A DNA stretch of 64,000 nucleotides from Kitasatospora aureofaciens (GCF_019192735.1 NZ_JAHTKP010000028.1:33661-97660), one strand, 5' to 3'; counted from the first letter of the stretch, positions 41,590 to 50,243 are shown. Notes: generated by a model from the letters alone, not told the origin. Translations and numbers: made by a program.

Positions 41590-42171
41590 ATGAACACCAG
41601 CACCACCACCCTGGCGTACCGCATCGGCAAGCCGACCGGCGAGTGCCGCTACCCCGTACTGATCGGCGACCTGGTCATCGGCTGGGTCTTCCGCTGGAGC
41701 CGCGACTGGTTCGCCCTCACCAGCAACGGCGAGCACAAGCTGGGCCGCCCCGCTAAGGGCGTTAAGGGGATCACCGTGGCTGCCGACTACGTCGCCACGG
41801 AGTACGCCGCGGGACGCACCGTCGCTCTCCCGCAGGGCGCCGTAGAGGCCGAGACGGTCTACCCGGAGGGCGAGGTGCCGCTGCTGCACCCCCGACTCGC
41901 GGAGAACCCGCGCGGCAAGGAGCGCAACGAGGAGAGCGCGCGGGCGGCGGACGCCAAGCTGGCACAGATCGGGATGCGGCGAACGAGCGGCTTCCCCGGA
42001 GCGGACAACCCGGTGCGCGTGGCGTGCGAGCTGTGCGGCTGGGAGGGCTGGCACTCGATCAGCCACCTGCGCGGCCGGAACGGCAACCCGCCGAGCATCA
42101 CCGGCCGTCACCCCGGTGACTGCGTCGGCGAGGAGACGATCCGCGAGCAGCTCGCGGCCTACCGGAAGTAG
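41590..42171 (+). CDS. Hypothetical protein with CELCGW zinc motif
   Basis: 193 residues from ATG 41590 with AAGGAG upstream. N-terminal strand-rich domain, a charged middle (ENPRGKERNEESARAADAKL), and a C-terminal zinc-finger-like region (CELCGWEGWHSISHLRGRNG with a later H and C). Possibly nucleic-acid binding. Unknown family. Confidence 0.65.
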   Translation: MNTSTTTLAYRIGKPTGECRYPVLIGDLVIGWVFRWSRDWFALTSNGEHKLGRPAKGVKGITVAADYVATEYAAGRTVALPQGAVEAETVYPEGEVPLLHPRLAENPRGKERNEESARAADAKLAQIGMRRTSGFPGADNPVRVACELCGWEGWHSISHLRGRNGNPPSITGRHPGDCVGEETIREQLAAYRK

Positions 42172-42177
42172 CCCACC

Positions 42178-42207
42178 ACCGGGCCCGGACGAGCGTCCGG
42201 GCCCGGT
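42178..42207 (+). terminator. Terminator after the 41590 gene
   Basis: 13-base perfect stem (ACCGGGCCCGGAC and complement) with a GAGC loop, 6 bases after the stop. Confidence 0.75.
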
Positions 42208-42250
42208 GCCCCAGCCCACAAAGGAGTCAGTTGATGAGTAGCACCCCGCG

Positions 42251-42403
42251 ATGTGCCCGCTGGCCGCGCGGGAAGACCTGGTGCGCTCCGTCCAGCTCAA
42301 CCCGGGAATCGCCCGTGAGTACGCGGACGCGGAGGAGCAGATGGGCAAGCCGTTCAAGAAGACGGTGACGGTGGCCCAGCTCATCGAGGAGGCCGGGATC
42401 TGA
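42251..42403 (+). pseudogene. Remnant of a PAPS-reductase-like gene
   Basis: A 50-residue frame from ATG 42251 (CPLAAREDLVRSVQLNPGIA ... GKPFKKTVTVAQLIEEAGI) matches the C-terminal end of phosphoadenosine-phosphosulfate-reductase-like proteins: the CPLA Cys, a helix, and the F-x(5)-S/T-hAxh end. The ATP-binding front is absent. The well-placed ribosome-binding site and ATG at 42234 open a different frame, so the piece is probably a decayed fragment rather than a working small gene. Confidence 0.55.
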
Positions 42404-42487
42404 CCCGGTAGCGCGATGCGATGAAGCGGCTGGCGGGGTGCGCACCCCGCCAGCCGCACGGCCGCGGCGGGGCGGCCCTCTCGCATC

Positions 42488-42504
42488 CCTATTTGGGATA
42501 ACAG
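42488..42504 (+). repeat. TTTGGGATAACAG recombination-like site, copy 1
   Basis: CCTATTTGGGATAACAG matches 62334-62350 in 16 of 17 bases, in the same orientation, 19.8 kb away. Confidence 0.55.
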
Positions 42505-42529
42505 AAGCAGGGGCCCGGAAGACGCAGAC

Positions 42530-42565
42530 GGCCGGCGGGTGTAAAACCTGGGAATCCCGCCGGCC
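42530..42565. terminator. Hairpin upstream of the 42658 gene
   Basis: 10-base stem (GGCCGGCGGG and complement) with a 16-base loop. Confidence 0.5.
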
Positions 42566-42657
42566 GGTGCGCCCGGCCACCGAGGGTCCTCAACGAACCC
42601 GAAACCGGACGCACGATCATGGTAGCCATCAGCTGGCGGAAGCGGAGAATCACCCCC

Positions 42658-43269
42658 ATGAAGACCATCAACGGACGCACCTACGTGGACCGGGGCGAGC
42701 TGATCGAGCGCAGCGGCTACAGCCGGGCGACCCTCGCGAACCTCTGGCGCGACCGCGACGCCAACGGCCACCCGCCGGCGCTCACCATCGACCGGATCAT
42801 GCACTGGGACGTGGAGGTGTGGCTGGACTGGGAGGCCGCCCGCCGGCGCACCCGCAACGAGCAGGAGCGCAAGGTGGACCGCAGCGGCGACCCCGCCGAG
42901 GAGCTGCCGGGTCCGGAGCAGGCCCGGGTGCTCGGCCTGGAGCCGGACGCGATCCGGCAGTACCGGCGCAACCCCCCGAAGGGGTGGCCGGAGCCGGTCC
43001 GCGAGGAGGAGATCGCCCCCGGCCAGTTCCGCGAGTGGCGTACGCGCCAGCAGCTGTGGGACTACGCGGACGGCCGCAGTCGAGCTGGTGTCGCGGGCCG
43101 CCGCGCCGCGGCCGGGCCGAACCCGCACGTGCAGCGCGCGGTCGAGGCACTGGAGGCTGCCGACGGGCGCAGTGTCGGCCAGGTCGCCGCGGAGCTGGCG
43201 GCCGAGACTGGCGAGTCGGTGCACACCTGGAAGCGCCGTCTCACCGAGGCGCGCAAGCAAATGCGCTGA
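42658..43269 (+). CDS. DNA-binding protein with two helix-turn-helix-like regions
   Basis: 203 residues from ATG 42658 (GGAG upstream). N-terminal segment VDRGELIERSGYSRATLANLWRDR resembles excisionase/AlpA-type winged helices; a second similar segment (EQARVLGLEPDAIRQYRRNPP) follows, and the C-terminus has another helical pair (VGQVAAELAAETGESVHTWKRR). Could be an excisionase-like or transcriptional regulator; it lies beside a recombination-like site at 42488. Confidence 0.65.
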   Translation: MKTINGRTYVDRGELIERSGYSRATLANLWRDRDANGHPPALTIDRIMHWDVEVWLDWEAARRRTRNEQERKVDRSGDPAEELPGPEQARVLGLEPDAIRQYRRNPPKGWPEPVREEEIAPGQFREWRTRQQLWDYADGRSRAGVAGRRAAAGPNPHVQRAVEALEAADGRSVGQVAAELAAETGESVHTWKRRLTEARKQMR

Positions 43270-43368
43270 CTGGAAGGCAGGGTGTGCCGCTCGGCGGATT
43301 GCTGAGCGTTCGTCGGGCGGCCAAAAACACTGTGTGACCTGCGGAAATGGTATTGACCCACATCCTTG

Positions 43369-43389
43369 ACCGTGATTGAATTAGATACG
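43369..43389 (+). promoter_or_regulatory. Shared promoter-like element, copy 2
   Basis: Second copy of the element at 41075-41095, with TTGACC 23 bases before TAGATA. It precedes the methyltransferase gene at 43467. Confidence 0.7.
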
Positions 43390-43466
43390 CCAGGAGGGGG
43401 CGGGAATCCCCGATCGGCGCCCGAGCCAGCCGGCTCAACACCGAGAACCACAACACGGAGAACCCA

Positions 43467-45035
43467 ATGACCATCACCACCGAGGCCCCGGTGACCGCCT
43501 GGGGAGACTTCCGCCCCGGCGACCTGGTCGAGGTCAACGGCGACGACAGCTGGGACTGGGAGCTCATCGAGCGCGCCGAGCAGCCGGGCGTGTGGATCGC
43601 CCGCGAGAACGGCACCCAGAACTTCCAGGAGTACCACGCCGACGACATGGTCCTGTCCCTCTCGGTCGATGAGGTGGACGACCCCTTCGCCGAGCAGGAC
43701 GAGATCGAGCCTGCCTCCGACGAGGAGATGGTGGCCTACATCGACAGCCTCACCGACGAGGAGCGCCAGGCGCTCGCCGGGCCGTTCCCGGTGCGCTGGC
43801 TCTACCCGCCCAAGGCGGGGGAACCCAAGCGGGCCCTCAACCTGTTCAGCGGCTGCGGCGGCTGGTGCACCGGCCTGCGCAAGGGCCTGCGCCAAGAGCT
43901 CGACATGGTGTGCATCGACCTCAACGCCGACGCGGTGGCCACCTCGAACGCCGCCGGGTGCTTCGCGGTCCGCGCCGACGTGGCCGACCTGGACCCCGAC
44001 GCGTGGGTGCTGCGCTGGGTGAGCGTCCTCATCATGTCGCCGCCGTGCACCGACTACACGCGGGTCGGCAAGCAGCTGGGCATCCAGCCGTACAACATCG
44101 CGATCCTGCGGGACGCCTTCTGTGACGCTCAGGAGGCCGCGGGATTCGACCTCTTCACCGGCATGCCGGGCGGGCCCATGACCTACAAGCGGGCCGCCGA
44201 CTACAGCTGGGCTGAGATCCGCGCCGCGCTGGCGCCGATGACCGCGCCGACCGCCGGGCTCATGCTGGAGGTGCTGATCTTCGGGCTGGGTCTGCTCGGG
44301 GCGGGAGCGCCGCTGGAGACCATCGCGGTGGAGCAGTCGAGCGCGCTGCCGGAGGTGATCCGCGGCGACCTGTGGGCGAGCTTCGAGGTTGCCGGGTTCG
44401 CCTACAACCGGTGGGTCCAGCTCGACTCCGCGGAGGCGGGCAACCCCTCGCACCGCCGCCGCTGGTTCCACATGATCAGCCTTCACCCGATCAGCGCGAC
44501 GGTCGAGCTGGACAGCCCGCTGGTCACCCTCGCCAACGAGGCGATCGGCTGCCCGCCGGAGCTTGAGGTGACCACCCGCGGCAACCGCCGTACCAGCGGT
44601 GGGAACAAGTTCGTGATGGGTCGCCAGATCCCCTCACTGACCTCCCGGATCCGCAGCTGGGAGGTCGGCGAGCACGGTGACCGTTTCACCTACGCGCAGA
44701 TTGCGCTGCTGGCCGGGCTGCCCGCCGACCACCCCGAGATCGGCTCGCGCACCAGCATCGCGCAGCAGCGGGCGGACATCGTCTCGCCGGTCTCCGCCAT
44801 CCGCGTCCTGGGCACCCTGTTCAACCTGGAGTGGCGGCCCTCGCTGCACCGCTACCTCTCCGAGCTCTACCCGAACGTCCACGCGCCCGAGCGCCTGCCG
44901 GGCCTGTGCCACCCCACCGAGCCGTGCACCCACCCGTGGCCGTGCGGACTCGACCTGCGGCAGTGGCTGGCCGGGGCACAGCGAGCGGTCCCCGCCCCGC
45001 GGCCGAAGCCGACGGCCCAGCTGGAGCTGTTCTGA
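43467..45035 (+). CDS. DNA cytosine-C5 methyltransferase
   Basis: 522 residues. An acidic N-terminal domain (1-115), then the C5-MTase fold: motif I ALNLFSGCGG (N125-), motif IV SPPCTDYTRVG with catalytic C194, AVEQSSALP in the place of motif VI (ENV), and GNPSHRRRW resembling motif VIII (QxRxR). The target-recognition region spans about 370-450. No restriction gene adjoins, so this is a solitary methylase, perhaps protecting the plasmid from host restriction. Controlled by the element shared with the gene at 41184; a perfect terminator follows. Confidence 0.85.
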   Translation: MTITTEAPVTAWGDFRPGDLVEVNGDDSWDWELIERAEQPGVWIARENGTQNFQEYHADDMVLSLSVDEVDDPFAEQDEIEPASDEEMVAYIDSLTDEERQALAGPFPVRWLYPPKAGEPKRALNLFSGCGGWCTGLRKGLRQELDMVCIDLNADAVATSNAAGCFAVRADVADLDPDAWVLRWVSVLIMSPPCTDYTRVGKQLGIQPYNIAILRDAFCDAQEAAGFDLFTGMPGGPMTYKRAADYSWAEIRAALAPMTAPTAGLMLEVLIFGLGLLGAGAPLETIAVEQSSALPEVIRGDLWASFEVAGFAYNRWVQLDSAEAGNPSHRRRWFHMISLHPISATVELDSPLVTLANEAIGCPPELEVTTRGNRRTSGGNKFVMGRQIPSLTSRIRSWEVGEHGDRFTYAQIALLAGLPADHPEIGSRTSIAQQRADIVSPVSAIRVLGTLFNLEWRPSLHRYLSELYPNVHAPERLPGLCHPTEPCTHPWPCGLDLRQWLAGAQRAVPAPRPKPTAQLELF

Positions 45036-45046
45036 CGCACCCTACG

Positions 45047-45078
45047 ACGAAGCCCCGGACGAGAGTCCGGGGCTTCGT
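45047..45078. terminator. Bidirectional terminator after the methyltransferase
   Basis: 14-base perfect stem (ACGAAGCCCCGGAC and complement) with a GAGA loop, followed by T-rich GTTGCGTT. Lies between convergent genes. Confidence 0.85.
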
Positions 45079-45100
45079 TGCGTTCGGGGGCGTTCGCCGT

Positions 45101-45418
45101 TCACCCCTGGGCTGGCTCGGTCTTGCTCGCGGCCCCGGAGGCCGGGGCAGGGATCGGGGCGGTGCGCTTGCGCGCGCGGCCCGACTGGCGCTTGGCGGGC
45201 TTGCTGGGCTGAGCGGCGCCGAGGCTGGTGAGCTCCGGCTCGGTCCAGCCGGCTGACACCGCGGCCCGGTACCGCTCGGCGTAGGTCTCGTCCGTTGCGG
45301 CGAGCTGACGGAGTAGATCCTCGCGGGTGGCCATCGTCTCGGCGAGCGGGGTGATCGCCTCCTCGCGAGCCGCCTGGATCTTGCGCATCCGCTGCATGAA
45401 GTTCTCGTCTACGGTCAT
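45101..45418 (-). CDS. Hypothetical protein (105 aa)
   Basis: From ATG 45418 (MTVDENFMQRMRKIQAAREE): an N-terminal charged coiled coil, a helix with aromatic residues (YAERYRAAVSAGW), and a basic, Pro/Ala-rich tail (PAKRQSGRARKRTAP) that could bind nucleic acid. Divergent from the mobilisation operon, with the candidate oriT between. It may be an accessory oriT-binding protein; no family recognised. Confidence 0.6.
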   Translation of the reverse strand: MTVDENFMQRMRKIQAAREEAITPLAETMATREDLLRQLAATDETYAERYRAAVSAGWTEPELTSLGAAQPSKPAKRQSGRARKRTAPIPAPASGAASKTEPAQG

Positions 45419-45525
45419 GCCCGCATCGTAGGGCGGCTGCCCGGTCCGGGGCAGGCCGTTTCCGTGGAATTCCCCAGGGTGGCGGCGGTCTTGGCCGTAG
45501 CCTGACGAGGTCGGGGCACAGGCGA

Positions 45526-45651
45526 TGTGACGCTAACTACCCGTAGCGAGTTAGTGGCTATTGGGCCCAATAGCCGTGACAAGTCGCCCGGCGTTTCACT
45601 AGCGTTGCGGTCGACTGGGGCCCGAGCACGGGCCGGTGAAAGGAGGCCAGA
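45526..45651. other. oriT: Candidate origin of transfer (oriT)
   Basis: Intergenic stretch before mobC with a perfect 20-base palindrome GGCTATTGGGCCCAATAGCC (45556-45575) and an adjacent imperfect inverted repeat CTAACT/AGTTAG (45533-45538, 45549-45554). Two GTGAC words flank the structures. Stacked inverted repeats next to mobC/relaxase genes are usual for oriT. The nick site cannot be located by eye. Confidence 0.55.
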
Positions 45652-46083
45652 TTGAGCGATCTGACGGCGGGCGAGAGCCCGTCACGCCGTCCTGTGCGGC
45701 GGCGTGTGCGAGATGAAGAGCCCCGGACCAACCGGGTTAGGTTCTGGTACAGCGACAACGAGATGGCGGTCGTTCGAGCAGCCGCCGAGCGCGAGGGGAT
45801 GGCGCCGGCGGCGTGGGCCGCGCGGAGTGCCCTCGCAGTGGCGAAGGAGACTGTGGTGCCGGTCTCGGTCGACGCGAAGGACGTCCTCGCGGAGCTCATC
45901 CAGGCCCGTGGTGAGCTCGCGAGGATTGGCAACAACTGGAATCAGATTGCCTACCAGCTGAACGCCAAGGGAGCGGTGACACCGGCGCAGCTGGAGGCGG
46001 TGGCCGTCCGCGTGGAGCAGGCGCTTCAACGCGTGGACGATGCCACGCTCCAGGTGATGCGAGAGAGGCAAGCACGGGCGTGA
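45652..46083 (+). CDS. mobC: MobC-like mobilisation protein
   Basis: 143 residues from TTG 45652, chosen for AAAGGAGG 5 bases upstream. Ribbon-helix-helix-like N-terminus (TNRVRFWYSDNEMAVVRAAA) and the MobC signature GNNWNQIAYQLNAKG. MobC binds oriT and helps the relaxase open the DNA. The relaxase GTG overlaps its stop by 4 bases. Confidence 0.85.
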   Translation: MSDLTAGESPSRRPVRRRVRDEEPRTNRVRFWYSDNEMAVVRAAAEREGMAPAAWAARSALAVAKETVVPVSVDAKDVLAELIQARGELARIGNNWNQIAYQLNAKGAVTPAQLEAVAVRVEQALQRVDDATLQVMRERQARA

Positions 46084-47864
46084 ACCCGAAGAAGGCCGAC
46101 GGTGGAAACGACACCGCGGGACTGCTCTTCTACCTTTACGGACCGGGCCGGCGGGACGAGCATGCCGACCCGCACATGGTCGCCGCATGGGATCCGCGGA
46201 TGGTGGAGAGGGATCCGGTCCGCTTTCCCGGGAAGATGACCATCGGCGATCTCGCGATGCTGCTCGATGCTCCGGTGCACGCACTGCTGGGCAAGAAACC
46301 GCTTGAGCACGTGTATCACGTCCCGGTGCGCAATGCGCCCGAGGACAGAGTCCTGACGGACGAGGAGTGGGCGGAGGTCGCGCGGGAGATGATGCATCAG
46401 GCTGGCATCGCCCCGCACGGCGACGACCAGGGTTGCCGATGGGTGGCTGTGCGTCACGCCGACGACCACATCCATATCGTCGCGACGCTGGCCCGACAGG
46501 ACGGGCGGCAGCCGAACCTGCGCCAGGACATCGTCAAGATGCAGAGGGCGGCGCGCGGGTTCGAGCAGCGTTGGGGCTTGCGTCCGCTGGTCTCCGGTGA
46601 CAAGACCGCGAAGCGGTGGCCGACGAAGGGCGAGCAGGAGAAGGCCGCCCAGCAGGGACGGTCGCAGACCGCGCGCGACGAGCTCCAGTGGATCGTGCGT
46701 ACGGCAGCCGCGGGCGCGGTCAGCGACGCCGACTTCTTCGCCAAACTCGAAGCCGCCGGTGTGCGCGTCAAGCAGAGGATTGCGCCGGACGGGCGGCTGA
46801 CCGGCTACTCGGTAGCGTTGCCCGGCGATCGCGATGCCGGGCAGCGTGCGGTGTGGTTTCCCGGCAGCAAACTCGCCTACGACCTGTCGCTGCCGCGCGT
46901 ACGCGAGCGCTGGCAGAAACCGACTCCCGCGCTCACGGTGCCGGTCGCCGAAATCTGGCAGACGGTCGAGGTCCGCGTGCGCCTGGCGGCCGAGCATCTG
47001 GGCACCGGCGGCCTGCTCCAGGGCGCTGGCGATGTCGCCGCGCTCGGCGACCTGGTGGTCGTCGCTGCGATGGTCTCCCCGACGTTGGTGCGTGGTCAGC
47101 TGCGGCGCGCGGCGCTGGAGTTCGAACGTGCCGGGCGGGCGCCGGGGCAGCGCGACCTCGACGGTGAAGCGCGGGAGCTGTCGCGCACCTCGGCGCGGGC
47201 ATTGTCGGACGCCACCTACGCGACGGGACGCAACGATGTGGCGGCCGTGCTCGGGTTTCTGGTGGCGCTGGTCGCCGCGGTCGCCGCAGCCCAGCGCTGG
47301 CATGAGGCGCAGGAGTACCGGCAGCAAGCACAGGCGGCCGGTCGCGCCGGGCGGCTGCTGCGGGAGGCGGTGGAGGTGAGCGCCGGGGCGGTGGCCGCGC
47401 GCGAGTACCGGCCCCGTGCGCGCCGTGCCGGGCAGGCCCGCGGAGCCGGTCCGCGCTCGACGGCGCCGGCGAACGCGCGCCGCGAGGGTGCACGGTTGAT
47501 GGCCTCCGTTGTTCAGCAGGCGATCCCCACGTACGCCGCGGGTGTGCTGGCAGATCCGGCGTGGCCGACGCTGCGCGATCGCCTGGTGGCCATCGAGGAC
47601 GCGGGCGACGATCCGGTGCAGGTGCTGGAGGCCGCGGCGGCTCGACGCGAGCTAAGGTCTGCGGATTCGGTCGCCGAGGTGCTTACATGGCGTCTGGACG
47701 GTTGGTCGCGCACGCGGGGCTCGGTGACGAGCACGCCGACCAAGGCGGCACAGCCGAAGTCGGCACCGGGCGGTGCGGCGGCGAAACCGGTCCGGGGGAA
47801 GAGCTCGTCGCCGGGGACCACGGCCCCCAGCGGGGAACAGCGGAAGGGCCCGAGGGCCCGCTGA
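46080..47864 (+). CDS. Relaxase/mobilisation nuclease
   Basis: 594 residues. N-terminal relaxase domain with the metal-binding motif H126-x3-H130-I-H132 (VRHADDHIHIV), preceded by EHVYHVPVRN; a Tyr in the first 80 residues (for example in LLFYLYGPGRR) would be the nicking residue. This resembles MOB-P type relaxases. It would nick oriT and lead the strand into the type IV channel. The C-terminal half is Ala/Arg-rich with a hydrophobic stretch (AAVLGFLVALVAAVAAA) near 385-405. Overlaps mobC. Confidence 0.85.
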   Translation: MNPKKADGGNDTAGLLFYLYGPGRRDEHADPHMVAAWDPRMVERDPVRFPGKMTIGDLAMLLDAPVHALLGKKPLEHVYHVPVRNAPEDRVLTDEEWAEVAREMMHQAGIAPHGDDQGCRWVAVRHADDHIHIVATLARQDGRQPNLRQDIVKMQRAARGFEQRWGLRPLVSGDKTAKRWPTKGEQEKAAQQGRSQTARDELQWIVRTAAAGAVSDADFFAKLEAAGVRVKQRIAPDGRLTGYSVALPGDRDAGQRAVWFPGSKLAYDLSLPRVRERWQKPTPALTVPVAEIWQTVEVRVRLAAEHLGTGGLLQGAGDVAALGDLVVVAAMVSPTLVRGQLRRAALEFERAGRAPGQRDLDGEARELSRTSARALSDATYATGRNDVAAVLGFLVALVAAVAAAQRWHEAQEYRQQAQAAGRAGRLLREAVEVSAGAVAAREYRPRARRAGQARGAGPRSTAPANARREGARLMASVVQQAIPTYAAGVLADPAWPTLRDRLVAIEDAGDDPVQVLEAAAARRELRSADSVAEVLTWRLDGWSRTRGSVTSTPTKAAQPKSAPGGAAAKPVRGKSSSPGTTAPSGEQRKGPRAR

Positions 47865-47883
47865 CACGAGGGGATGAGCGCGA

Positions 47884-49029
47884 GTGACGACACCAGGAAT
47901 GCACGGTCCGGAGCCGGTCGCCGAAGCGGCCAGCGAGGCCGCGACGACGGCCACCATGGCGGTCCGCCTGATCCTGATGATCGCTGATGCGGTGCGCCGC
48001 GATGCGGAGAAGAAGGCGGGCAAGGAGGAGTCGAAGCTGCCGCCGGCGGACGTGGCGGTGCCGGAGGCGGCGGGCGAGCTCAAGACCGTGATGCCGCCGG
48101 ACATCACGATGGCGCTGATGTCCGGCGCCGACTGGCCGCAGATGGCGCAGCAGTTGGTCGCGCTGCGGCGCGCGGGCGTCGATCTGGGCGAGCTTCTGCC
48201 GCGGGTCGGCGAGATCGCCGTGAGCGTCCGCGATGCGGTTGCGGCGAACGCCAGCCGCATCGCGGCTGAGGGCAACGAGGAGTGGGCGAGCCTGCTGCGC
48301 GAGACCATGCCGGCCGGTCCGGTGCGCGAGGCGATCCTGTCGTCGCCGGGGTGGCCGGAGATCGCTCAGACGATGCGCCAGTTGCATGAGCGCGGGGTTG
48401 ATGTGCGCCAGATTCTGGTGGCCGCGCACGCCGAGGGAGCGGGCGTGGACCAGGCCGTTGCCCGCGTGATGGAGACGGGCAAGGCGCCCGTGGTTGCGCC
48501 GAGTCGGGATGCGAAGCGGTCCTGGGGGCCGCTGACGACGGGTCTGGACATCCCCAAGGATCTCGACCTGTCGAACCGCGGGAAGGCGTTGGCGCAGGTC
48601 GGTGTCAGCGCCAGTGAGAACGCCCGGTTCGTGCGGATGGTGCAGGAGGCGATGCCGGGCAAGGAACGGGAGGCCGCACTGCTGGTCAACGCGCGCCAGT
48701 GGCCGCTGCTGGCGGCCCGGATGGCGAAGATGGAGGATGAGGGACTCAAGCCCGGCGACCACCTGCCGCGGTTGATGCGCGATCAGGAGTGGGCGAAGGG
48801 ATCGGCCTCGGATCTCGTCCCCCGGCTCGTGCAGGCCACCAACGCGGCGCTGCTCAAGCCGACCGGGGAGGAGGTGGCGGCGGGCGGCGTGGTCCCGGCT
48901 GCCGCGAAGGCGGGATCGGTGACGATGGGCCCTACTAAGACGCCGGCGAAGAGCGCGGCGCCCACCACGCCCGCGGTTGCTCCGCACCGAGCACCCGGGC
49001 CTGCTCCGACTGCCGCACGCAAGCGCTAG
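47884..49029 (+). CDS. Hypothetical transfer-operon protein
   Basis: 381 residues from GTG 47884 with GAGGGGA upstream. Helical, with similar segments (DWPQMAQQLVALRRAGVDL, GWPEIAQTMRQLHERGVDV, QWPLLAARMAKMEDEGLKP) showing an internal three-fold repeat of about 40 residues each. Pro/Ala-rich tail. Third gene of the mobC-relaxase operon, ending before a strong terminator. The role is unknown; possibly a relaxosome accessory. Confidence 0.65.
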   Translation: MTTPGMHGPEPVAEAASEAATTATMAVRLILMIADAVRRDAEKKAGKEESKLPPADVAVPEAAGELKTVMPPDITMALMSGADWPQMAQQLVALRRAGVDLGELLPRVGEIAVSVRDAVAANASRIAAEGNEEWASLLRETMPAGPVREAILSSPGWPEIAQTMRQLHERGVDVRQILVAAHAEGAGVDQAVARVMETGKAPVVAPSRDAKRSWGPLTTGLDIPKDLDLSNRGKALAQVGVSASENARFVRMVQEAMPGKEREAALLVNARQWPLLAARMAKMEDEGLKPGDHLPRLMRDQEWAKGSASDLVPRLVQATNAALLKPTGEEVAAGGVVPAAAKAGSVTMGPTKTPAKSAAPTTPAVAPHRAPGPAPTAARKR

Positions 49030-49049
49030 CAGCGGCTGTCGGCTGCTAG

Positions 49050-49084
49050 ATGGGCCCCTTCGCTCGTCGAGCGAAGGGGCCCAT
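49050..49084. terminator. Terminator of the mobilisation operon
   Basis: 16-base perfect stem (ATGGGCCCCTTCGCTC and complement) with a 3-base loop, between convergent genes. Confidence 0.85.
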
Positions 49085-49196
49085 CTGTGTGTCCTTCCCA
49101 CGAAGGGGTGAAGCTTTGACGCCAGCCGCCCGCGCCATGAGATCCTGGGGGTGCGGCGGTCTTTGGCTGGCCGGTCGGGTCGTGATCGGTGGCCGG

Positions 49197-50243
49197 TTAC
49201 GGGCGGGTCGCGCCGTAATAGTCCCCGGCGGGCATGGCGTCGAGCGTTGCCACCTTGACGACGTCTCCCGTCTTCGGTGCCTCCACCATCTGATCGTTCC
49301 CGGCGTAGATGGCGACGTGGTAGATGCCGTGGGCGTTGCTCCAGAACAGCAAGTCGCCGGGCTGGAGGTTGGCCCGGGCGACGGGATGGTCCGAGGTGGC
49401 GGAGTACTGCTCGGCCGCGGTGCGCGGCAGCTGTCGGGTGGGCCAGTAGGCGTACTGCACGAGGCTGGAGCAGTCCCAGCCCACGGTGGTCTGTGCCAGG
49501 CACACCCCGTTGCGTATGCCGTTGACGCCGTCACAGAAGCCCGTGGACGGGCCGGCCGGACTGCCGCCACCCCAGGAGTACGGCAGACCCAGCTGGGTCT
49601 GGGCCCTGCGCACGGCGTCGGGGCCGGTGCCGGTGCCGGTCACCTGTGTGGCCGTGGTGGCGCCGCCCTGGAACTTCGGCACGGCGGCCAGGATGGTCGT
49701 CACGTAGTTCTGGGTCTCGGCGTAGGGCGGGATGCCGTGATGCTGGGCGACCGGGCCCCAGCCGGCGTTGTATCCCGCGAGCGCCAACCCGCGGACGTCC
49801 CCGGGGATGCCGGAGCTCTGGGCGTCCCCGAGCAGGCTGCACATGAATCGCCCCTGGGCCATGACAGCATCGGCGATGTTGAACGGGGAAGGATGGCCGT
49901 CACCGGCGTCATCGCGCCCCCAGGTGGCCCACGTGCCCGGAATGAACTGCGCGGGCCCCTCGGCACCGGCAGGACTGCGGGCGTTGGCATTGAAACCGCT
50001 CTCCGTATCGAGCTGGGCGGCGAGCAGCGCCGGGGAGAGTGCAGGGTACTTGCATGCCTCGGATGCCTTGGCGAGCCAGGGCCTGTAGGCGTCCGGTACC
50101 CCGGTCAGAGAGGTGGAGACGCCTGCCGCGGTGGCGCTCTCCTGGCCGGAGATGACGGACGTCACGACGTAGGCGACGAGCAGGAGCGGTATGACGAATG
50201 CCGCGAGTATGGCAGCGCCGATGCCTGCCGCAAGCTTGTTCAT
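49197..50243 (-). CDS. VirB1-like lytic transglycosylase/NlpC-P60 hydrolase
   Basis: 348 residues from ATG 50243. An N-terminal membrane segment (10-32), a transglycosylase domain with catalytic E81 (DTESGFNANARS...GPAQFIPGTW), and a C-terminal NlpC/P60 domain with C258 (GWDCSSLV) and the His of GIYHVAIYAG. It would open the cell wall for the transfer channel, as VirB1/Tcp-type hydrolases do. Overlaps the upstream regulator by 4 bases (ATGA), an odd pairing of wall hydrolase with repressor, and runs against the rest of the secretion operon. Confidence 0.9.
   Translation of the reverse strand: MNKLAAGIGAAILAAFVIPLLLVAYVVTSVISGQESATAAGVSTSLTGVPDAYRPWLAKASEACKYPALSPALLAAQLDTESGFNANARSPAGAEGPAQFIPGTWATWGRDDAGDGHPSPFNIADAVMAQGRFMCSLLGDAQSSGIPGDVRGLALAGYNAGWGPVAQHHGIPPYAETQNYVTTILAAVPKFQGGATTATQVTGTGTGPDAVRRAQTQLGLPYSWGGGSPAGPSTGFCDGVNGIRNGVCLAQTTVGWDCSSLVQYAYWPTRQLPRTAAEQYSATSDHPVARANLQPGDLLFWSNAHGIYHVAIYAGNDQMVEAPKTGDVVKVATLDAMPAGDYYGATRP

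Noticed and set aside
42488..42504. tRNA-type attachment site
   Set aside because: No tRNA gene or tRNA 3' end is visible around any TTGGGATAACAG copy.
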